In this document: one piece after another, positions 1-11,399 of the stretch
Numbering within the stretch: position 1 is the first letter of the stretch
Layout of the letters: every line of letters starts with the position of its first letter
Origin: Beaufortia kweichowensis
Lineage: Eukaryota; Chordata; Actinopteri; Cypriniformes; Gastromyzontidae
NCBI GenBank assembly: GCA_019155185.1
Contig: CM032811.1
Coordinates: forward strand, 10,870,075 to 10,934,074
Reading direction: 5' to 3'
Length of the DNA: 64,000 nucleotides
Position numbers and translations under genes: made by a program
The notes under the pieces: model-generated
The model's database searches: none
Told to the model about the DNA's origin: nothing
The model's input: only the letters and a program-made list of their open reading frames with translations

Positions 1-1003
1 TCATTCTGTTCTCCTCGGCAGAGGCTTATTTTGATGATTTAAAAGGAACAGCTGTATTAGACCAACCCAAATCAAAATCTGTTCATTTTTTAATTATATT
101 ATATAATATAACCGTTAACTAATAGATCTTTTGCGTCTGCTTGAATCTCTCTGCGAGACCGTGCCACCAGCACTACAGTGACATCGTGTGAATTTGCAGC
201 CAATCTCAGTTTGGCAGTGCGTGACGGGGTATTATACCAGTGTTTAATCCAGACACATCTGGAGCAGGCTGGTGGCGTGCTAATCAGCTCTGCACGGATT
301 AGCATCAGGCTAGCATCGTTCCACTGTAGGCGAGTCTCATCTAGTCCAGATGAATGCTTTTATTCCATGTGTTAAGGATGTTAGCGGGGACCGTCACTAG
401 ACGTTTGAAGTTTTCTTTTACAGGTCTTCAGTAAAAGCATGAGAAAATAAAACCTGTTTACATCATTGTGCTCGATACCGATCCTACATCATTGTCATCC
501 ATGATATTAGGTTAAAACCACATTGTGTTTATGATTTAGCTTCGGAAATGATCCAAAACACGTTTAGCTTTTGAAATCTGCTTCTACATAGTAGTCGCTT
601 TTTATTACAGTGATGAGACGGTTATGGTGTTATTCTGGTAAAATTTCTGTAATTGTAGATAAATGTCTGTTAATTTACAGGCAATTACATCTTCCTCTTG
701 ACTTGAAGTGTGCATTAGTACAGTGTAAGCACTTACGTTTCCCTCTGAACGTGTAGAAAACATTCACAGCTTTCATTAAGCCTCAAACCAACATGTTTTT
801 AAGTCTTTCATTGTTAGATCTAGTATTACAACGGGTTGATGTGCGACTCTACGCACCTTCCTAAACTGACCTACAGACAGATCATCTAAAAACAGCATCA
901 AATGCCATTATTCTTCTCTAGCAATTTCACAGGAAATCAGTTTAAAGATGTCAAACATATCTATCGGTTGTCCTGGACATCATAGTTTAAGGCCCTGGGT
1001 TAA
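1..1003 (-). other. wscd1 3' UTR and downstream flank
   Basis: No gene is recognised here. The first AATAAA hexamer on the minus strand after the stop is at 606-601, with another at 363-358. A 3' UTR of roughly 0.4-0.65 kb is therefore plausible. Short open frames on both strands around 99-375 have no recognisable protein content. Confidence 0.4.
601..606 (-). terminator. Candidate poly(A) signal of wscd1
   Basis: A perfect AATAAA on the minus strand about 400 nt past the wscd1 stop codon. A second perfect copy lies at 358-363. Which one is used cannot be told from sequence. Confidence 0.35.
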
Positions 1004-1356
1004 TCATCTTGGAAGGTACTCTTGTGGTAATCCAGTATGGTTGCTGGCTCTGAGGGCCTGGTCAACAGCGCTGATGTAACCATCAATCAACCGTTTCATA
1101 TCCGGGGTGAAGGGGTCAAATGTGGGTCGACGCGCACCTGAGCGTTTGAAGTGTCCGTCTTTGTTGCACTCGGCACAGAGGAGACGCTCTTCACTGATGC
1201 TGATGTTAAGAAATGAGATGATGGTTCGTAACGTGGGCACCAGTGACTCCTGCAGGTCCTCGTAATGCACCACTAGAAGTTTCTTTCCATAACGCAGCCA
1301 GTCCAAAACGTGAGAAGCCCACCAGGAGGCATAACTACCCACAAACTCGGGCCATT
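1004..1356 (-). CDS. wscd1: wscd1 terminal coding exon 8
   Basis: Residues 460-576. The translation starts EWPEFVGSYASWWASHVLDW, then KKLLVVHYEDL, and ends DYISAVDQAL-like helix residues and LPQEYLPR before TGA at 1006-1004. This is the C-terminal half of the sulfotransferase domain. The acceptor is TTCTTCTAG|AA at 1358-1357 with a good pyrimidine tract. Confidence 0.93.
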
Positions 1357-4300
1357 CTAGAAGAAGAGGAAAAGAAAGTTTGCATTATCTGTCAATAGAT
1401 ATGAATTTTAAAAACATATATTTTTATTGTTTATCATGTAAAAACCAATCTTTACAAACTTACAAACTGTTTTTCATAGAAAGCGTGTTTGGTTTATTTG
1501 TCTTTAATGCAAAAGACACTTGAAAAAAATGTATATACTTTTAAGTGTCAATTAAGGATCCAAACACATTTTGGACCCACTGTATATTTAACTATATTGA
1601 ATATGGACTGAACATAAGACTACATGATAGTCTGATCTGCAGTTTTACAAAACGCAATGAAAATCTAGTTTCATGGCTGGTAATGGCCATTCAGTGACGA
1701 TTGTAAAAAATGAACTTTGAATCTTGTATTTTTGTGCATTTTTAATTAAACCCAAAAAGGTAAACATTAAAAAAGAAACTACATGACTGCAACTATATGA
1801 CAATTTGTTTGTTTGGAGGCATTTCTGATATTAAAACATAGTTTGTAACAGTGTTAATACAGAGTCTATGCAAGTAGCACTTTAAATAAGCTCATCATAC
1901 CTTTGCTCTTCCAGTGCTGATCAGAAGCGTATCCGAGATGCCCGGCACACTTGCGGTTGAACTCGGCCATGAGCGAGCGGTAGGGGTTTCTTATCAACAC
2001 GATTGACGAGTCATACATTTCTACATCCCGCTGGCCGCTCTCGTGAGTCTTCACGCAGATGGTTCGTCCGCTCTTCCAGTAATCTTTCTCACCTTTGAAG
2101 CCTGCACAGTTGGAAACAGGAAAGGATTAGAATACAAGAGTATGCGGTGTCGCCTCTAAATCCAAACGTATACGCATTCCACAAACCACGTTAAAAATAG
2201 TGTCGAGACAGATGTGGGCACACAGATCGCCCTATGGCAAACGTACAGGGTTCCCTGCTGGATTGAAAAGGCAACGTGACTTGAGGCAGGTCAAGTTCTT
2301 TAATGATTGAAAAATATGCTCTATAAAGTTTGGCATTTAAAAGAGAACAGAAGGTCAGCCGTGCTCACTAAATGCACACTGAGCAGTCTCAAATAGCTCC
2401 ACTGTAAGAGCTCAAGGGAAATAAATTACATGCAAGTTTATAGATTTGAAAGGAAGAAAAATGAGTCGTTTTCCATGAATTCCTTAAAGCGTGTCGTTTC
2501 TGTGGTATAGCACAGCGAAATAAAAACAAAAATATTGTTCATTTTCAAACAGGCTTCCTGAACACTCTCAGCATCTGCAATTGGTCGATAAACACATGGC
2601 CCCGCCCGAAACTCACCACTGAGCCAATGCTGCTATACCAGTCTGGTCAGGATGGATTTTCAATGCAATTGTGGTGGCACATTTTTTTATAAATCCTACT
2701 TTTCATTATAAAGGTACTATTGATGTGCACAGCAGAAGGCCAGATAATAGTGGGGTGTGTGTCAGATCTGAAGAGCTCATTAAAAGAGATGCTTGTGACG
2801 ATAAACACATCTCATCAAGTGTTCATGCTAACAAGATTTATAATTACAGACACAACGGCAATAACAGTACCTCTGTTGTAGAGAGTGCCATCAAAGTAGT
2901 AACTGCCAGTGTAGTAGCCTGTGGCGAGCTCGATCAGGTGCCTGACCCATGTGTTCCCAGCCCCGGGAAAACTGGATAAAGCCACCAGGGAGCTTGACTT
3001 CTCCGGCAGAAACTTCTTGTCTGTGCATCTAGAATCTTAACCAAATGGGATATTGTTTTTATTAGACACAAAACACAGTAAGGCAGTAAATAATTAAGCC
3101 ACCAACAGCAAAACCAGAGCATACATGCTACACAACTTCTCAAGCACGTATCGGTCTCAAAAGTTAACAGACATGCGTTTGCTCTTCAGCTACTGCGCTG
3201 TATTGAAAAGGTCACCGTTGCCAAATACCATTTCACTCACATCTCTTGTACATTTGATTATGAAGAACAAGTTATAAGATTCACTACTATAGGAAACCCA
3301 GTTTAAAACTAGCATGATTACGTCTCCAAGCGAAAAGAATGAGCCTTCCGAGTATTGTGTAATGATTAAGACCAGTGAGACTGTATCCACAGAGTTGATG
3401 TATTACCTTGAACAGGTGTCTGATACACCTGGAGGAAGAGATGATGGGAACTCTCGGTAGACGTACTGCTGTTATCCGCGGCACAGAGCTCCTCTCTCAC
3501 CGGCTCGTGGAGGGTGAAGCGAGGGGTGGTGTAGCCACAGTAACAGTCTGGCTTTCTCACCATAGCGAGAGGAAACTCCTGATGAGGGAAAATATTTGAA
3601 TGAATGCGTGTATGTACAAGGGTGTATGCTAATAATCAAATGCATTAATTGCAGTTTAGTCATATATATATATATATATATATTGATAATTGCTGAGGAA
3701 ATGAATCTGAAAATTATTTAAACATAACCTCAATCACGTTCTCTTAAGTTTTTTAACATCGTAAAAAAACATCTGTTCTATAGACCATTTCACAAGATGT
3801 AAACAACACTGGTCCAGAAGCACTTCCTGTTTCAGTTTTTTGTATTTCACATTTGTAAATTAAATTAAATCTTAAAGATGTTTGTTAAACAAGTCAGTTG
3901 TAAATGTTCTGTTGATTGTATTTTGTTCTGACATTTGTGTAGTGTTAAAAAACTGAGACAGGAAGTGCTTCTGGACCAGTGCTGTTTACATCTTGCGAAA
4001 TGGTCTATATCTATTCTGAGTATACATTAACTAAAAGCATTTTTAAGCAACACAATTTGTTTCTCATCTAAGGATGAGAGTAAATCAATTGACCATGTTT
4101 CTGGATCATTTGGAACGCAGCTTGATCACCTCAAAGCACTGAAACGGCATGAAAGATTGTCTACAGTGTGAAATGATCAAAGTTCTGTTTTCAAAAACCT
4201 GTGTGTAACCTCGAAATCAAATACCAGGTGTGCGCCTAGAAAAGCAATAACTAAAGCAAACTGGGAAACCATGTCCAATCCCCATCAATCTAGTATTGAT

Positions 4301-7300
4301 AAAGCAGAAAGTTGTTGGGTTTTTAGAATTAAGTCACACCTGCTCCATGCAGGTCTCAATGCACCAGTGGGAGGTGAGGTTGGGCTGGACCACATGAACC
4401 AGGGAAGCGGCTGCTGCGTCGTCAGGTCTTCTGAAGCATCCCCGATAGCGCACGTTTCTGTCTACAGACAGAGAGAAATGGAAAAAGTTGAAGGAACACC
4501 GTAGGTTTTGTGCCAGTGTTCGCTTCATTGCTTCAAGGTCTGGGATGCTGGAGTGAATCAGTAATTAGGTACAAGATGTAAAAACCTTACAGACCTTCAA
4601 AGACACTTCAAACAGTATTTGGAGCACATGGATAGTGAGCGAAGAGTCACATTTCACAGGAATGGGAAGCTTAGTTATCCAATATGAATAAAAAAATTCT
4701 TCACAGAATGCTGCATGTTCTGTTCATCAGAAACATTTCCTAACAACTTACAATGACCGATTTGATTTCCCAACATACATCTGCACAATTATATACCATA
4801 ATAAATGTTTATTGGTATATAATAGTGTAAATGTCACAAGCGATTACCTGTCCAGCAAAACCTCAATATAACTGATGCAATATCCAACCATCAGTGAAAC
4901 AAACCCAGGTGAATAAGGAAAAACAGATTCATCAACAAATATCGAAAGGACACTGTGATGTAAAGCAGATGCAGCTGCATTAGTTTGTGTGTGTGCGTCC
5001 ATGACACACAATAAAGCCCTTCATCACCTCTGCAGAGTAAACCAGCACTCTGTGAAACCCTGGGGCTTTTGTTTGCATCTCCAAATAAATGAAGAGGCCA
5101 TGCAGAACGCTGTTTGCTTTTGTTGGGATCACGTGAATCATTGAAAGGGGCCGTAAATGAGACACAGCTGCATAAAAACATTAAACAAATCGGTATTAAA
5201 ACTGGCTGTAGTGCAGAGAATCATGGTTAGACTGCGAACATCTTACCAGACATCCCTAAACAAATGTATTTGACTTTGTAGAAACAAACATTTGCTCAGA
5301 AATGATATTTGGACATTTAAGCCAAACTGCAATTAAATAAACAGCAATACTGCACAAAAAGAAGTTCACAAAAGTGGCTCTGCATTGTTCTGTAAAATCA
5401 GATATGTTTTGTTATTTAGTACTAAATGTATATTTTAAAAATGTTGTTTAGGTATTCAAAAGTGCCTAGAACATTGCAAGCATTTTATTGCAGTTACAAG
5501 AATTAAAATCATATTATTAACCTATTTAATGATATAGGAAAATGTTCATCCAAATGGCTCTTAAATGCACACATTTGCAATTCTTACAGGTTTATGCTTA
5601 CAAGCATAACAAATGGTTCTTCAGAGACATCTTTAGGGCTTTCCAATTACTACATTAAGATCTTAAAACCAACAGCCTGAACAATACACAAATCCCTTCT
5701 AACAAGACATTATTATCTAGTACAACGAATAGCATTTCCAATTTGGGCTACAAAGCATATGGTCAAGGTTTATTAGTTATGTTTGTGAGTTTTGAGCTGG
5801 GCAGACTCCAGTTGGCATGAATTGCAGAGGGACATCGAGTCAGAACTTTGACATCCAACAGCATGTAGAAGCGATTGATGAAGGAACCAGTTTCAAACAT
5901 ATGGCCACATCAAAGAGCCACTGCCAGACTGTAGATCACCTGCAGTAGTAGCAGGTGTGCGCATTCATGTCTGTGTTTGATTAGATTAGATTGACACATT
6001 TGGGATGATGTTTGACTGCAGAGCTGGACACTATAAATAATATCTTGATATTTGATTTGGCTTAAAAATTTTGATTTTCTTTTTTAATCAAAAGAAACAC
6101 AATTTCAACCAACCAAATAAAAAAAGGATAATAAACTTCATTATATGCATTGACACAAATGTGTCTGCTTATATTTTAACTAAAACTTTTTTTTTAATTC
6201 ATGCCATGATTGTAATTAACACTTTTAAATGATGATGCAAAATAATCATTGAATCAGAGTTTTGAAGTGACTAGTTCACTGAAATCAATTGAACTTGATC
6301 TCTTAATGCAATGTATATGCTCTTATGCCTGCAAGTCTAGAAAATGAATTAGATGTTCTGGGCCTTCTGGGAAACCTACTCGCTACATAAAAAATGATTA
6401 AGGTCATTGTAATATTGCTCTATTTGAAATCAACAGCAAATCATCTCATATATATTGTGAATATATGATATATCAAGCAGCATTACTGTGGACCTAACTC
6501 ATTCTCGTATCTGGCACAGATAAGTCTAGCAGATATTACTTTTTAGGACTGACATATGTGTGTGTCAATGTGTGTTGAGTCTGTCTCTGTTATAAGACTA
6601 AAAATGTCTCATCTAGAATGTTATGAGTGGTTTTGTATGCTTTCCAACGTGCCTTCACTTTAGACATATGTCCTGGTATCTATTTGACATTCATGGTAAT
6701 TGACATCTGACGAGCAGATAACTGACATCTGACACATGTGAGTGGGAAGGGAAGTTCTGCCCTGTGGCGAAGTAAACTTATTTCGAGCACTCACATCTCC
6801 TCTGGCCAGGAAGAACCTCCTCCACCTTGTAAACGGTCAGGCGAGACACGCCTCCACAGATGGAGCCCTTCTCGCCTTTGCAGTCCAAATTACACTCCTC
6901 TTCTTTCATCCGAGCACTTGTGATGCGGTTGCCACAGTAACACTCGGACCCATATTCAAGGCCAGCAAACTGGTACCCACTGTGTAAAACAAAACATTCA
7001 AAACCAAATTAAACTCACAAAAATAGTCACTGTGGATGAATAACAGGAACACTCATTGTGAAAACTGTCTGTTAATGTCACAACAAACAATGTTATATTA
7101 ATATCACAACAGAGCAACTGTCAATGCAATGACATCTATTTTTGATCATATAATGGTTTATTTTCATAATATCGATTTAACAAAGTTAATCATAAAAAAG
7201 ATTAAAAAAAGATTTTTTGGGCAAAAGTAGTTGTTTACACAAATAAATTTTTTTTATTAAAAGACGTTTTAAGAACAGGCATTATTTTTGTAATTCTCTT

Positions 7301-9851
7301 AGCTGATACCAATGACACAGAAATTACACACTTCACCTTTAAGCAAACCTTAAAAACAGCTTTTGGTCAGTTCAGGTCTGAAATGTCTAGAAAAGTCCAA
7401 GTGAATAAGCTTCTAAATTCAGCCCAGACCCTGAGATTCTGGGTTCACCGACATCTCTTTCCCCACCCTGACCTGTGACAGCCCAGGAGGTTAACAGCTA
7501 ACATCTGTGTCTCCATCCCTATACCCTGTGGAGTTGGCCTAAGCCATTATGTAGTGACGACCTGCCACAGGGTGCCATTTCGGGCCACCTGGCCAGCTAT
7601 CTCACAACAACAAAAGCTGTTCAGGAACCTCTTAAAGACAGGTGCATCTTAAGAGACTTCAAGAGACCAAAATTATTTTTGTAAAACCAAAAAACATTTT
7701 ACTTTCTGTATGTTACACTGATAGGATTGTAAATAAAAAGGGGTGAGGTTTATAGATCTGATTTGCAGTGAGACTCATCAAACTACAACTTCATATTACA
7801 AAGTTGGCAAATGGATTTTAGTCCATCTCAAAGCTTTTGTCCTCTGGCCTTCTTTGGAGGGTGCAAAAAGGCACAGCACGATTCTATTCAGACGTGTTGG
7901 TGTTGGGCTCAACAGGTATTAGCCTGAGCTCCTCTGCAAATTGTTTCCCTGATCCTCTGCTTGAAACGTGGCATTGGCAGTGCCATGGCAACCCAGCCGG
8001 GGACGTTCTCGCTGTTAATCTGCGGTTGGAATTAATCGTTGAGTCTGAGCAGACGTGTACCTGCAGAAACAGAAGAGGAGATTTTCCCCCCGCTGCTTCT
8101 CTATAAACTGTAATGAGATAGAAGATCTCACATCCACGTCTGCCTGAGCAACAATTACCATCATGCTTGCAAGTGTATTTATCTAAAGCGACTTACAGTG
8201 TATTCAAGCTGTACATTTTGTCAGTATGTTCAAGAACATAATGCCATGATGCAAACATAAATATAATACAATTTAGCGCTGTTAATTACATCAAATCTTC
8301 TTGTCAGGAAGTCCTTATGTCAGCATGAACAAAGAAGATCATCAACAGCGTTCATGTTTGCTAATAAGACTATTTAGATTACCCCTGAACATTGCAAATG
8401 TCATCCAAGTAATTAAATAAGCTCTGAAACGTTGGGTGTAATTACATGAGGTTAACCTGTCTCACACGTGTTCTCTGGTGGTCAATTATCTAGTATATAG
8501 TCTAGGAAACTCAATAAGGCGTGTACTCCATCACCGAATTTACCAAAACTACATAGTAAAGTTCAGAGATGTGTTACATTAATTGGACCTGATCCAGTTT
8601 TCAGCATGAGATCCACCAGCTGGCACAAGGATGCGTCACGGTTTTTCTTCTCCCTTAACACAGTTTCATTATTTCGTGATTTAAGATGAGCATAGAGGAG
8701 CTGCCGGCAACAGATGTCCATCTGTTTTTCGGTGGCTGTACAATGTAAACAAGGGGTGCCACAATATAAAATTTTCACCACATGATTTTTGTGACCAAAT
8801 AATTCATGATAAGAAGTGCAATTATTAATATTATTAAAGTGCAAAAATTACAGAAATAAACAAATAGTGATATTAGTCAAATTGATCTTTAATTTTGTTT
8901 TGCGTTTTCCTTTTTTGTGCCAATAAATTACAAAATGTTACATGGGTGCAAAATCACTACTTCTTATACTGAAGTATAAAGCCAAATAATGGCACTGAAT
9001 TATTTACAATATTATCGTATGTGAAGTATTAACACAATATCAATAAATACGATTATTAATATTACGGTTATTGTTAATATCAGTATATTGTGACACCCCT
9101 AATGTGAATGCTGTGTATTTAAGATGCATTAATTATCGGGTACCTTTCTGTGCAGGTGTCCTGACACAAAGTGCTGGTCATTTTTCTGAAGTCATAGAAC
9201 ACCATCCCTTTAAGAGCTCGGTCCTTGGCATCATCCAGAAAGCATCCGATATACGTGCCTGAGTAGAGTAAAAGTCTCATCAGAAATTCAGAACGTGACC
9301 TTTATCTTTGCAAACAGATGGTAAGATTCCACAGCACAGCTTTCTATCAGGATAATTGAGAGAATAAAACTAATTTTATCATAAACAACCAATTTGTCAT
9401 TCTGAAAAGCACTAAGCTCATTTAATAGCTCACCTTTGTGTCTTATTTTTCTCTTTGGAGTTACTTTCTCCACTCTGGACATTTCCTGCTCGGACATCAG
9501 GCTGTGAAACCAGCGCCGCCTCAAGTATCTGATCTCCTGGTTTCGTGAGATCAGCCACTGCGGTCCAGCGTTGTCTTCTGATAGACCACCTTGGTAACCC
9601 ATTCCCTTCACGGCAAGCCGGTGGCCCATTATGCTGTAACCCGTCCGAAGGGCAGGCGCCTCCAGGGACCTGGGAGGAGAAGGCAAAGACGGCGATGGAA
9701 AAGAGCTGCTCGTCCCACGTTGTGACACCACCAAGCCGTGTCTCTGGAGTAAAAGGACACTTCCTGCCATAATATAGGCTACACCGAGGAACAAGAAGAG
9801 CAGCTGAGTTCGTCTGAGGAAACGCTGAAGCCTGAAGAAAGGTTTTGCCAT
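1004..9851 (-). CDS. wscd1: wscd1: WSC domain-containing sulfotransferase 1, complete CDS in 8 exons
   Basis: Coding exons, in transcript order, are 9434-9851, 9144-9258, 6795-6979, 4340-4461, 3407-3578, 2871-3035, 1901-2101 and 1004-1356. Every junction is GT-AG, phases match, and the sum is 1731 nt (576 aa plus TGA). The human protein is about the same length. Residues 1-13 are basic, and about 14-36 form one hydrophobic segment (type II signal anchor). Two Cys-rich WSC domains cover about 140-235 (starts GTYIGCF) and 245-336 (starts YRGCFRRP). The sulfotransferase domain follows, with a 5'-phosphosulfate-loop motif SSFPGAGNTW at 358-367 and a 3'-phosphate motif LIRNPYRSL near 428-436. The N-terminus MAKPFFRLQRFLRRTQ and C-terminus QEYLPR favour WSCD1 over WSCD2. 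From family knowledge it is a Golgi PAPS-dependent sulfotransferase; WSCD1/2 have been reported to 8-O-sulfate sialic acid. Start 9851 is the first ATG of its exon and has a good context (AACATGG). Whether this is an a or b teleost paralogue cannot be told here. Confidence 0.95.
1901..2101 (-). CDS. wscd1: wscd1 coding exon 7: 3'-phosphate binding region
   Basis: Residues 393-460. The translation runs GFKGEKDYWKSGRTICVKTH and then IVLIRNPYRSLMAEFNRKC, the RNP motif that contacts the 3'-phosphate of PAPS in this fold. The acceptor is GTGCAG|GC at 2103-2102 and the donor CAAAG|GTATGA at 1900-1899. The exon is 201 nt. Confidence 0.93.
2871..3035 (-). CDS. wscd1: wscd1 coding exon 6: PAPS 5'-phosphosulfate loop
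   Basis: Residues 338-393. The translation contains VALSSFPGAGNTWVRHLIE, the nucleotide-binding loop of the sulfotransferase domain, followed by TGYYTGSYYFDGTLYN, which is near-invariant between WSCD proteins. The acceptor is GTTAAG|AT at 3037-3036 and the donor CAGAG|GTACTG at 2870-2869. The exon is 165 nt. Confidence 0.93.
3407..3578 (-). CDS. wscd1: wscd1 coding exon 5: rest of WSC domain 2
   Basis: Residues 281-338. The translation starts EFPLAMVRKPDCYCGYTTPR and ends FLQVYQTPVQ, closing the second WSC domain. A Ser/Thr-rich insert (SSTSTESSHH, about 317-326) sits in the middle. The acceptor is CATCAG|GAG at 3580-3579 and the donor CAAG|GTAATA at 3406-3405. The exon is 172 nt. Confidence 0.92.
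3661..3684. repeat. (AT)n microsatellite
   Basis: An uninterrupted AT dinucleotide run of about 24 bp, in the wscd1 intron between coding exons 4 and 5. Confidence 0.9.
3779..4009. mobile_element. Palindromic non-autonomous DNA transposon (MITE) in wscd1 intron
   Basis: The left arm, 3781-3841, and the right arm, 3949-4007, are near-perfect reverse complements of about 60 bp (left starts TAGACCATTTC; both arms share CACTTCCTGT and its complement). About 110 bp of AT-rich sequence separates them. The ends sit in a TA/TA context, which fits a Tc1/mariner-type target. There is no coding capacity. It occupies about a third of the 761-bp intron between coding exons 4 and 5. Confidence 0.75.
4340..4461 (-). 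CDS. wscd1: wscd1 coding exon 4: start of WSC domain 2
   Basis: Residues 240-280. The translation includes RYRGCFRRPDD and HWCIETCMEQ, the first half of the second WSC domain. The acceptor is CTGTAG|AC at 4463-4462 and the donor CAG|GTGTGA at 4339-4338. The exon is 122 nt and ends in phase 0. Confidence 0.92.
4462..6794 (-). other. wscd1: wscd1 intron 3 (2.3 kb)
   Basis: The intron between coding exons 3 and 4. It is AT-rich, and I see no coding exon, clear transposon or RNA gene in it. Confidence 0.6.
6795..6979 (-). CDS. wscd1: wscd1 coding exon 3: rest of WSC domain 1
   Basis: Residues 178-240. The translation includes FAGLEYGSECYCGNRI and CKGEKGSICGGVSRLTVY, the conserved core of a WSC domain (YCG, CxGE, CGG, SVY-like). 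The acceptor is CACAG|TGGG at 6981-6980 and the donor is a perfect GTGAGT at 6794-6789. The exon is 185 nt and ends in phase 1. Confidence 0.92.
8178..8236 (-). repeat. SINE tail relic
   Basis: A fragment reading TATCTAAAGCGACTTACAGT and on to TTTTGTCAGTATGTTC matches the body of the same tRNA-derived SINE family seen at 60912-61046. The tRNA-like part is missing. Confidence 0.45.
8751..9100. mobile_element. hAT-like MITE in wscd1 intron
   Basis: The ends AAGGGGTGCCACAATATA (8751-8768) and its near complement TATATTGTGACACCCCT (9084-9100) are terminal inverted repeats of the fish hAT CAGGGGTG type. They are flanked by a probable 8-bp target duplication, AATGTAAA (8742-8749) and AATGTGAA (9101-9108), with one mismatch. 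The interior is AT-rich with no transposase frame, so the element is non-autonomous. It lies between coding exons 2 and 3. Confidence 0.65.
9144..9258 (-). CDS. wscd1: wscd1 coding exon 2: start of WSC domain 1
   Basis: Residues 140-178. The translation begins GTYIGCFLDDAKDRALKG and ends CQDTCTE, the Cys-containing opening of a WSC domain. The acceptor is CTCAG|GC at 9260-9259 and the donor GAAAG|GTACC at 9143-9142. The exon is 115 nt and ends in phase 2. Confidence 0.92.
9434..9851 (-). CDS. wscd1: wscd1 coding exon 1: cytosolic tail, signal anchor, stem
   Basis: This exon encodes residues 1-139 plus the first base of codon 140. It carries a short basic tail, one membrane segment rich in Leu/Phe/Ala, then a Ser/Pro-rich stem (about 45-70) and a conserved patch containing YLRRRWFHSLMS (about 109-120). 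The donor is AAAG|GTGAGC at 9433-9432. The exon probably begins at 9901, after an acceptor (ACAATGACAG) preceded by a T-rich tract, leaving about 50 nt of 5' UTR with no other ATG. Readthrough past the donor is open to 9288, but that part does not resemble the family and is intron. Confidence 0.92.
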
Positions 9852-10051
9852 GTTGCCTTCCTTGCAGGACGAAAGCAAAGCCTTGGCTTTATAGCGTCAC
9901 GCTGTCATTGTTCCACAAAAATAAAAAAACAGCAAAGACCAAGTCCAGTAGCTTTATACCCTAAAAAGCTCTACCACAGATTCCTTATTCTCCTTATTCA
10001 CATTCTGTTAAAAAACTCGAAATTCCTCCGGCAAAATGTCCTGCCGTTTAC

Positions 10052-10161
10052 CTGTGAGAGGATTAAGCGAAAACTCAGCTGTGGCGCTACATCCCTTGAT
10101 GACAGAAGTACTTGTGCAAGGATGTTCTCTGAGCTCTTATGGCTCAAAGACTTCAGGGAAC
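10052..10161 (-). other. wscd1: Probable wscd1 5' UTR exon, 110 bp
   Basis: On the minus strand a textbook acceptor (pyrimidine tract TTTCTATTTTCCCACCAG, AG at 10163-10162) is followed 110 nt later by a donor CACAG|GTAAAC (GT at 10051-10050). The next acceptor, at 9903-9902 just before the ATG exon, is in the right order, giving a 150-nt intron. The segment has no long open frame. Its only ATG is followed immediately by TAG, a start-stop element. This is inferred from splice signals only. Confidence 0.6.
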
Positions 10162-11351
10162 CTGGTGGGAAAATAGAAAGCAGTTAGACTCAAGTTGGAG
10201 CACATCTTTTACTTTTTTATTCTCAGATATAGACCAGACTAGAGCGCCGCAGACAAGAAAGAAATATAGAGAGAGTGTGTGGCAGTTATTCTGGTAGTAT
10301 ATCTCCATTAAGTGAAGAAGAAGCCTCGCTGGCTGAAGAAGCACATCTAGTCTTTCATTACGAGTACACAACAACAAATGTGAAATATGTAACAGGGGAT
10401 ACAGAGCAGTCTCATTTTCTAGAGTATGCATTTTCCGCTTCTACTTTGGTCTACAGGATGCAACAGCCACATCCATCTGTGAGTGAACAGGTGTAGGGGT
10501 GGTGCTTTAATTAAATTAACTAAATTAGATGATGCAAAATAAAATATATTCATACATTCTCACTGCAATATCCTCACATGCAGTTCCACGTCACTAATGT
10601 ATCTCTTTAGCTGAACGAATCTGGAGCACTTTTTCCTTTCCACTGATTTAGAGATTCTTGAAACTTTCAGCCCATTATTTCAGCTCCACTGAGAATCCTT
10701 TTGTGTGGCGAAAACTTGAAAAACAAGCCTTGTAAACAAGTCTAACTAAGCTCAGCGGTGGGCTGTCTCTTGGTTCCATTCATTCTTGCCAATCAAGCGA
10801 GCCCAGCTCGACAGAACCCGCTATGTGCCCCACATATTCTCCCAGTCTTTTGCATCGTAAAATATGTGCCCACAGAAGAAGACAACACAGAGAATGAGCC
10901 ATGCATTGGTTAGGCATTAAAAGTATAATCACAAAACTATACATGAATATGAATGCACATTTGAAAAAAACCCTTTGCTCTCTGTATTATTTCTATTCTT
11001 TTTTCATTCATTCTTTTCATTATGAATTTACTGCTTCATAGTTTAAAGTTAAAAAATCTTATTTCAGAAAGAGTGATTTTATTAAAGATAACTGGACCCT
11101 TTGCGGTTCTTCTTACAAAGACAGCCGGGTCTTCTAAAAGAACCTTGTTTTTAGTCTGTGTACCCCCTAACCCCTTCTTTTTAGACCCGGAGCTGGCAAA
11201 AGGCCCAGATTTGCATAAAGACCTGAGATTCACGGGCGGATATTCCTGCCAACACTAGGCAAAATCATAACTACGAGTAGGCTGAGAATGTCAATCAGCC
11301 TGAGGGCTCATTATTCCTTCAGTTACGAACAGTGAGTGACTGCAGTCTGGT

Positions 11352-11395
<44 letters not shown>
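11352..11395. repeat. (CT)n microsatellite
   Basis: A pure CT run of about 44 bp in the presumed first intron of wscd1. Confidence 0.95.

Positions 11396-11399
<4 letters not shown>

Larger units (their letters stand above)
6980..9143 (-). other. wscd1: wscd1 intron 2 (2.2 kb)
   Basis: The intron between coding exons 2 and 3. It holds the hAT-like MITE (8751-9100) and a SINE fragment (8178-8236). A moderately GC-rich non-repetitive block at about 7430-7620 is of unknown meaning. Confidence 0.6.

Noticed and set aside
2671..2979. 102-codon plus-strand frame over 2.7-3.0 kb
   Set aside because: It overlaps wscd1 coding exon 6 (2871-3035) antisense and is a shadow of that exon and its flanking intron.
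9288..9433. C-terminal extension of the first wscd1 coding exon to the next stop
   Set aside because: The donor GTGAGC at 9433 joins in phase to the WSC-domain exon at 9258. The extension does not resemble the family.
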